The position numbers and the translations under genes are program-made. A DNA stretch of 64,000 nt, taken from Pollenia angustigena. Lineage: Eukaryota; Arthropoda; Insecta; Diptera; Polleniidae. Every line of letters begins with the position of its first letter. The stretch's first letter is position 1. The DNA lies in contig OV884057.1 of assembly GCA_930367215.1 (NCBI GenBank), positions 249,514,830-249,578,829 of the forward strand. The letters are read 5' to 3'. The notes below the pieces were generated by a model, which did no database searches, had not been told where the DNA came from, and saw only the letters and a program-made list of their open reading frames with translations. This document shows positions 58,123 through 64,000 of this stretch, piece by piece.

Positions 58123-58210
58123 GTTATAAAACCAGGGCTGCCAGACTTCGGGATTTATCCCCAAAGCTGGGGATTTCATGCGAGCAAAAATGACACTGAA
58201 AGTCATATTA
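58123..58210 (+). other. Broken hAT end
   Basis: CAGGGCTGCCAGACTTCGGG at 58134 looks like a hAT end that is cut off by the next element. No partner was found. Confidence 0.4.
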
Positions 58211-61062
58211 GGTGCGTTTGAGTACTTTTACAGTAAAATGCAGTAAATGAGTAAACTGAAAAATTTGCTCTCACAAAAAGCTGTTGTCCAAAAAAGTACG
58301 CGAACGCAAAATTTGTAAAAATTCGTAAAATAAAGGCAACAGCTGATGGCAAATAATTGAAGTGTTGAAAAATATTGACACTTTTGACAACTTAACTCGT
58401 TTTCTTATCGGTACTCGATTAAATACTTTTTATAACACGAATATTTTTGGAAAATACAAACAAACTATTTTATGTAATTTTTTATACGACGAGCCCGAGC
58501 CACGTCAAGAATGAAAGATTATCAATAACAATTTTAATTAATTTTCATGTTGTAAAATTCCTTTCTTCATAAAAATAATTTAATAAAAATTAAATTTCAT
58601 GAACTTAAGCCTAATTAAAAATATAAAAAATTTGGATTAAAAACCATAAATAGTTCAACAAAATAACCACAATACTAATTATTGTTAAAGCTAAGGCACG
58701 AGCTCTATTTGTACATTTGTCCTTCAAGTTGTGCTGAAAAAGGTCAACAGAAAAGAGAAAGACAAAGTGAAAAAACAAAAAATGTACTTGGACTTCAAGA
58801 AAAATTCTTGACGAAAGTACGAAAAAACAGAAGTAAAGGAAAAAACATGTGAATTCAATTGAAATGGATAATCATTCAGGAAAGCAAATTTCGATCTACC
58901 AAATGTTAAAATACAATTTGGTTTAAGGATTGATGTTTGACTAGTGACGTCAGCAGTCGTCGATGGCTGCGAGTGTAAGACGGCAAATCCATCTGAGGAG
59001 ATCGAGTGGTTGCGATCGAAACATGTCATGGTAACCTGCCGGCCAGGGTTCGAGCCCGAGCCACGTCAAGAATGAAAGATTATCAATAACAATTTTAATT
59101 AATTTTCATGTTGTAAAATTCCTTTCTTCATAAAAATAATTTAATAAAAATTAAATTTCATGAACTTAAGCCTAATTAAAAATATAAAAAATTTGGATTA
59201 AAAACCATAAATAGTTCAACAAAATAACCACAATACTAATTATTGTTAAAGCTAAGGCACGAGCTCTATTTGTACATTTGTCCTTCAAGTTGTGCTGAAA
59301 AAGGTCAACAGAAAAGAGAAAGACAAAGTGAAAAAACAAAAAATGTACTTGGACTTCAAGAAAAATTCTTGACGAAAGTACGAAAAAACAGAAGTAAAGG
59401 AAAAAACATGTGAATTCAATTGAAATGGATAATCATTCAGGAAAGCAAATTTCGATCTACCAAATGTTAAAATACAATTTGGTTTAAGGATTGATGTTTG
59501 ACTAGTGACGTCAGCAGTCGTCGATGGCTGCGAGTGTAAGACGGCAAATCCATCTGAGGAGATCGAGTGGTTGCGATCGAAACATGTCATGGTAACCTGC
59601 CGGCCAGGGTTCGAGCCCGAGCCACGTCAAGAATGAAAGATTATCAATAACAATTTTAATTAATTTTCATGTTGTAAAATTCCTTTCTTCATAAAAATAA
59701 TTTAATAAAAATTAAATTTCATGAACTTAAGCCTAATTAAAAATATAAAAAATTTGGATTAAAAACCATAAATAGTTCAACAAAATAACCACAATACTAA
59801 TTATTGTTAAAGCTAAGGCACGAGCTCTATTTGTACATTTGTCCTTCAAGTTGTGCTGAAAAAGGTCAACAGAAAAGAGAAAGACAAAGTGAAAAAACAA
59901 AAAATGTACTTGGACTTCAAGAAAAATTCTTGACGAAAGTACGAAAAAACAGAAGTAAAGGAAAAAACATGTGAATTCAATTGAAATGGATAATCATTCA
60001 GGAAAGCAAATTTCGATCTACCAAATGTTAAAATACAATTTGGTTTAAGGATTGATGTTTGACTAGTGACGTCAGCAGTCGTCGATGGCTGCGAGTGTAA
60101 GACGGCAAATCCATCTGAGGAGATCGAGTGGTTGCGATCGAAACATGTCATGGTAACCTGCCGGCCAGGGTTCGAGCCCGAGCCACGTCAAGAATGAAAG
60201 ATTATCAATAACAATTTTAATTAATTTTCATGTTGTAAAATTCCTTTCTTCATAAAAATAATTTAATAAAAATTAAATTTCATGAACTTAAGCCTAATTA
60301 AAAATATAAAAAATTTGGATTAAAAACCATAAATAGTTCAACAAAATAACCACAATACTAATTATTGTTAAAGCTAAGGCACGAGCTCTATTTGTACATT
60401 TGTCCTTCAAGTTGTGCTGAAAAAGGTCAACAGAAAAGAGAAAGACAAAGTGAAAAAACAAAAAATGTACTTGGACTTCAAGAAAAATTCTTGACGAAAG
60501 TACGAAAAAACAGAAGTAAAGGAAAAAACATGTGAATTCAATTGAAATGGATAATCATTCAGGAAAGCAAATTTCGATCTACCAAATGTTAAAATACAAT
60601 TTGGTTTAAGGATTGATGTTTGACTAGTGACGTCAGCAGTCGTCGATGGCTGCGAGTGTAAGACGGCAAATCCATCTGAGGAGATCGAGTGGTTGCGATC
60701 GAAACATGTCATGGTAACCTGCCGGCCAGGGTTCGAGCCCGAGCCACGTCAAGAATGAAAGATTATCAATAACAATTTTAATTAATTTTCATGTTGTAAA
60801 ATTCCTTTCTTCATAAAAATAATTTAATAAAAATTAAATTTCATGAACTTAAGCCTAATTAAAAATATAAAAAATTTGGATTAAAAACCATAAATAGTTC
60901 AACAAAATAACCACAATACTAATTATTTTATGTAATCTTTCACATTTGTTTGTTTTTTATTTTATTTAATTTTACTAATTTGTAGCGGGTTAAATTATTT
61001 AAAAGAACATGAATAATTTTTTTGCTTTTGATTACTTAAGTACCCAAATACTTCATAGTCTG
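58211..61062. mobile_element. MITE of the GGTGCGTTTGAG family, split by a tandem array
   Basis: 58211-58478 matches 45498-45765 closely, and 60924-61062 continues the match to about 45922. The intervening 2.4 kb is the 561-bp array. The right end is missing: similarity stops after CCAAATACTTCA. Confidence 0.8.
58490..60927. repeat. Tandem array of an almost invariant 561-bp unit with a tRNA-like head
   Basis: Units start (CGAGCCCGAGCCACGTC) at 58490, 59051, 59612, 60173 and 60734: four full units plus 194 bp. I see no differences between units. Each has GAGATCGAGTGGTTGCGATC (A-box-like), then CAGGGTTCGAGCCCGAGCC (B-box-like, with one mismatch to GGTTCGANTCC), then an AT-rich tail. The array is flanked by a 13-bp direct repeat TATTTTATGTAAT (58466-58478 and 60924-60936), which is single in the uninterrupted MITE at 45752. 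A 101-codon open frame on the minus strand in each unit has no known motif. Confidence 0.9.
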
Positions 61063-63201
61063 TTGAATGTTTTCTTCTTATTCCCGTGATTATTAAATAC
61101 AATTGTTTGTGTTCAAAACATTAAACCATTACTCCATTTTTCAGTCAATATAGAAAAAGTTTGAGTCAAGATGATTTAAATAAAACAATTAAAAGTGTTA
61201 TATTCGGCTATGGTAAATCTTATATACCTTCACCAAAGCATTAAAAATCGCACCAAAACCTTTATTTCGAGAGGATACTTGCTTGTATTAGGACCAGGTG
61301 AAGTAATGAACCGACTTGGCTTTTTAATAAAACTATTTATTTTATTTTTTGTTCAATATGATATTTTGTCATGCCTTTGTGTGACTTTTTCAGGGAAAAA
61401 TAACAACTGAAAATTGTTATCGGATTAAAGAAAATAAACAATTTTATAAAAAATAGACCTCAAGCTTAATAAAATATATATAAATTTAAAAAAATTAAGG
61501 TCGAACAATAGACAATTTATATGTATGTATGTAAAAAATACCCAACCAGCTTGCTTTTGGGTGATTATTTTTTGTAAAAATCACCGAAATTAATCTCTTT
61601 AGATCATTTTTGATGATTAAAAACGGATTTATCACTTGAGTGATAGAAAATGGATTCATATATGTTTAAATAATGATTTTAAATATTTTGAATTTTGGTT
61701 TTGGCCAAACCAAAAAAATAAAAAAAAGCTTGGATAAAAAAGAATCCCAAAAATTATTGACAATTTATGAGCACAAATGTAAGTGCAAATTGTTTCTTTT
61801 TTTGATTCAAAATAAAGCTGGTTTGAATAATCAAAATCCATAATGGTGCAGATTATATCGGAGAAAAATTAAAAAACATGGCAATGAAAACATTATATGA
61901 AATATAAACAAAAACTATATAATTTACGATTGAAAAATGAGACGAAAACGATTCAATAATGATTATAAAAACTAACATTAAAAGGATAAAAAATTGTATC
62001 ACGTGATTCATCTGTAGGGTACCATTTTCTCACAACGATAGTATCATTAATGATTGAAATTTAAGCTCATATACGGGTATTTTGCTCGTGAAGCTGATTA
62101 CTAAATGATTAGATTATGATACAAAATGCTAGCTGGGCATGAACATAAACTATGCTTTTGTTTGATTATGTTTAAAAAAAAAAATCGAACATAATTTGTT
62201 TCATATTAATTTTAATTATTTTAAACAAAAAAGACGATCTTATTATTTTATTCTGGAATTTAACGATTTTTACACAAATTTATCTGGCAGCAAAAACCAA
62301 AACATGGAAAGGCTAAACAAATATTTAAAATAAAAAAAAAAAAAAAAACAATTGTGTTTTGTTTATTTTCATCATATAAATTATGCATTCATCATTGAAA
62401 TTACTTCTATTTTTTATTTATTTTAATAAAATAGTATAAAAACATATTTTAAATTTAAAATATCTTCATTTTGTTTTTCTCGCACCAATTTCAAATGTGA
62501 CTTATTTTGACAGTTCTTGTAAGAAACTTTTCGCAAAATATTGTTACAGAAACACTTTTTCTCACATCCTTCCAATAATTGCTGGAAAATTATTTAAATG
62601 ACAGATTATTCTCGCAAAGAAAATTTACAGAAACACTTGTGTGAGAAAAAACATTTTTTGTTTCATTTCACACTATTTTTGTTGCAATTCACACGTATCA
62701 TGCGAAAAGTTTTACGATGTGAGAAAAACAGAAACAGGCTACTGATTTTAAAAGCATTAAAAACGGTGCAAAAATCAGCGAGTTGACAACGCTGTACATA
62801 ACATACAAATGTCAAATTGTAAGAAAATTAAAGCTAAATAAACCATGAAAACTGAAAAAAAAAATTCGTGTTTAAACATGTCAGCGACTTGAAAAACAAA
62901 TGAGAAAAAGTTTGCAGCCAAAATTGCCCTGTCTGATCGTAGACCTATGAAAAATCATAGATACTAGAAATAAAAGTGCTTAAATGGCAAGCCTTAAGGC
63001 AACACTGTACAGTACAAGATATACTTTTCATGCAACTCTGTCAAATGAGTTCAGCATTTCACTCTAGCTTTAAGCAACCATTCATAAACAAGCAATTAAT
63101 TATATGCGAGTAGTGCGTCATTCTGATAAATTTTGTGAAATACAGGAAACAATTAATACCAGAATAATTTCATTGTGTTAATAAAACAAAGAAAAGAAAA
63201 C
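61063..63201 (+). other. Noncoding region upstream of BAF
   Basis: 61193-61330 starts GTGTTATATTCGGCTATGG, the left end of the repeat at 1677. 61548 CCAGCTTGCTTTTGG and the complement of CCAGCTAGCATTTTG near 62135 may be ends of a MITE of about 590 bp. 62500-62760 has repeated CAGAAACACTT and GAGAAAAA motifs. The last few hundred bases should hold the BAF promoter and 5' untranslated region; no TATA box assigned. Confidence 0.45.
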
Positions 63202-63644
63202 ATGTCAGGAACTTCTCAAAAGTACAGAAATTTCGTAGCTGAACCTATGAGCGAAAAACCCGTCACAGATCTCGCTGGCATCGGGGAGACATTAGGAGGA
63301 CGTTTAACAGAAGCTGGCTTCGATAAAGTAAGTTCTATTGCGATAAACACGGCGATCATAAATAACCATAATTATTTAAATACATTTTAGGAACAATTTT
63401 ATTTTTGTGTTAAAAATTAATACTTAATACAGTTTTCAATGGCTTTTAAATTATAATTTATTTTGAATTCTAACCGTGCATTTAATATATTTTGCAGGCT
63501 TATACTGTACTGGGTCAATATTTAGTCTTGAAAAAAGACGAAGAACTTTTTAAAGAATGGATGAAAGATACCTGCAATGCTAGTTCCAAACAAGCTTCCG
63601 ATTGCTACAATTGTCTCAATGATTGGTGCGAAGAGTTTTTGTAA
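63202..63644 (+). CDS. baf: Barrier-to-autointegration factor (BAF)
   Basis: A small dimeric protein that binds double-stranded DNA and LEM-domain proteins of the inner nuclear membrane; it shapes chromatin and rebuilds the nuclear envelope after mitosis. Exon 1 is 63202-63327 (42 codons, ending GAT AAA), exon 2 is 63498-63644 (48 codons plus TAA), phase 0, with GTAAGT donor and TTTGCAG acceptor. The 90-residue product has the length of Drosophila BAF and near identity to it as I remember it. Visible motifs are the N-terminal MSGTSQK, with the serine and threonine that VRK kinases phosphorylate, the helix-hairpin-helix [10 protein letters not shown] and the C-terminal [11 protein letters not shown]. 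The ATG is the only in-frame start. The protein is complete. Confidence 0.97.
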
Positions 63645-63776
63645 AAACTTGTTTATTTCTATTTTTAATTTACAAAAAATGTCATTTACAGTGTTGCAAT
63701 TAACAAACTTATTTTTTTCTCTGTCGTCTGTACTTTCCTGTATTAATATTAAAAACTTTTAAGTTACATGAATATA

Positions 63777-63782
63777 AATAAA
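63777..63782 (+). terminator. Polyadenylation signal of BAF
   Basis: AATAAA about 130 bp past the BAF stop codon, followed by T-rich sequence. Confidence 0.65.
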
Positions 63783-64000
63783 ATTAAATTTTTTAAAACA
63801 TTTAGAATATTTTTTTATTTATTGATTGTCATTTAGTATTTTAGTCGAAAAATTGGTCAGTTCTGTGGTATTGGGTATTATATGGTAACCTAATAGTTTA
63901 GTTCATAGCATAAGTTTCATATCTAAATAATCAGCTGTGTTCTGGAAGTCGAAATCGCAAGAATTTGGAAGTTTGTTTTTAATACACCTTTAATCTAATT
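63783..64000 (+). other. Downstream flank of BAF
   Basis: AT-rich and noncoding to the end of the window; nothing recognised. Confidence 0.4.

Noticed and set aside
58724..60712. Four identical 101-codon minus-strand open frames
   Set aside because: They are one frame repeated by the 561-bp array, have no known motif, and end in a low-complexity Phe/Ser-rich tail. Identity follows from array homogeneity, not from selection on protein.
62598..62786. 62-codon plus-strand frame upstream of BAF
   Set aside because: Basic, no motif, in a zone of repeated AGAAACACTT and GAGAAAAA motifs on both strands; likely chance.

Overview
The window is AT-rich nuclear DNA from a higher dipteran, most likely a calyptrate fly such as a blowfly or house-fly relative; species and genus cannot be fixed from sequence alone. 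The evidence is three insect genes with GT-AG introns and fly-like proteins, plus a very dense load of cut-and-paste DNA transposons and MITEs. No bacterial or viral genes, no rRNA, no true tRNA and no CRISPR array were seen.

Real genes. (1) Transglutaminase on the + strand: a short first coding exon at 10915-11017, an intron of about 19.6 kb, then exons at 30612-32338, 34486-34719 and 34779-35003 (762 aa; Cys316, His375, Asp403). (2) A pancreatic-type lipase on the - strand, five exons between 37686 and 35314 (389 aa; Ser229, Asp253, His322), tail to tail with transglutaminase and separated by about 310 bp. (3) Barrier-to-autointegration factor on the + strand, two exons, 63202-63644 (90 aa). 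The order transglutaminase, lipase, BAF may match Drosophila melanogaster 28D (Tg/CG7356, CG7367, baf/CG7380); this is from memory. (4) A four-exon DUF4806-like gene at 52237-53540 with an in-frame TGA in exon 2, probably a pseudogene.

Mobile DNA fills most of the rest. 1-10.5 kb: a deleted hAT transposon (1580-4556) and an almost exact 3-kb tandem duplication (3596-6535 and 6563-9967) whose two copies differ mainly by four extra units of a 117-bp minisatellite. 11-30 kb (transglutaminase intron 1): two copies of a 1-kb hAT element in opposite orientation, a 4.4-kb hAT element holding a second hAT element that in turn holds a MITE, and SINE-like pieces. 36.3-38.1 kb: long palindromes in and upstream of the lipase gene. 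38.3-42.4 kb: a TTAA-flanked piggyBac-type element carrying a nearly complete mariner (38747-40023) and a MITE. 43-49 kb: a hAT-like element built of inverted repeats, and a 1.2-kb tandem duplication containing foldback Tc1-type MITEs. 56-61 kb: a datable chain of nested MITEs, and a 561-bp tandem array with a tRNA-like B-box that sits between 13-bp target-site duplications.

The genes do not form a pathway; they share a neighbourhood. The most interesting material is structural: recent tandem duplications, layered insertions with intact target-site duplications that give relative ages, and long inverted repeats inside transcribed introns. No convincing new biochemical system was found. Terminal repeats, target-site duplications and exon joins were read by eye, so single-base errors at element edges are possible.
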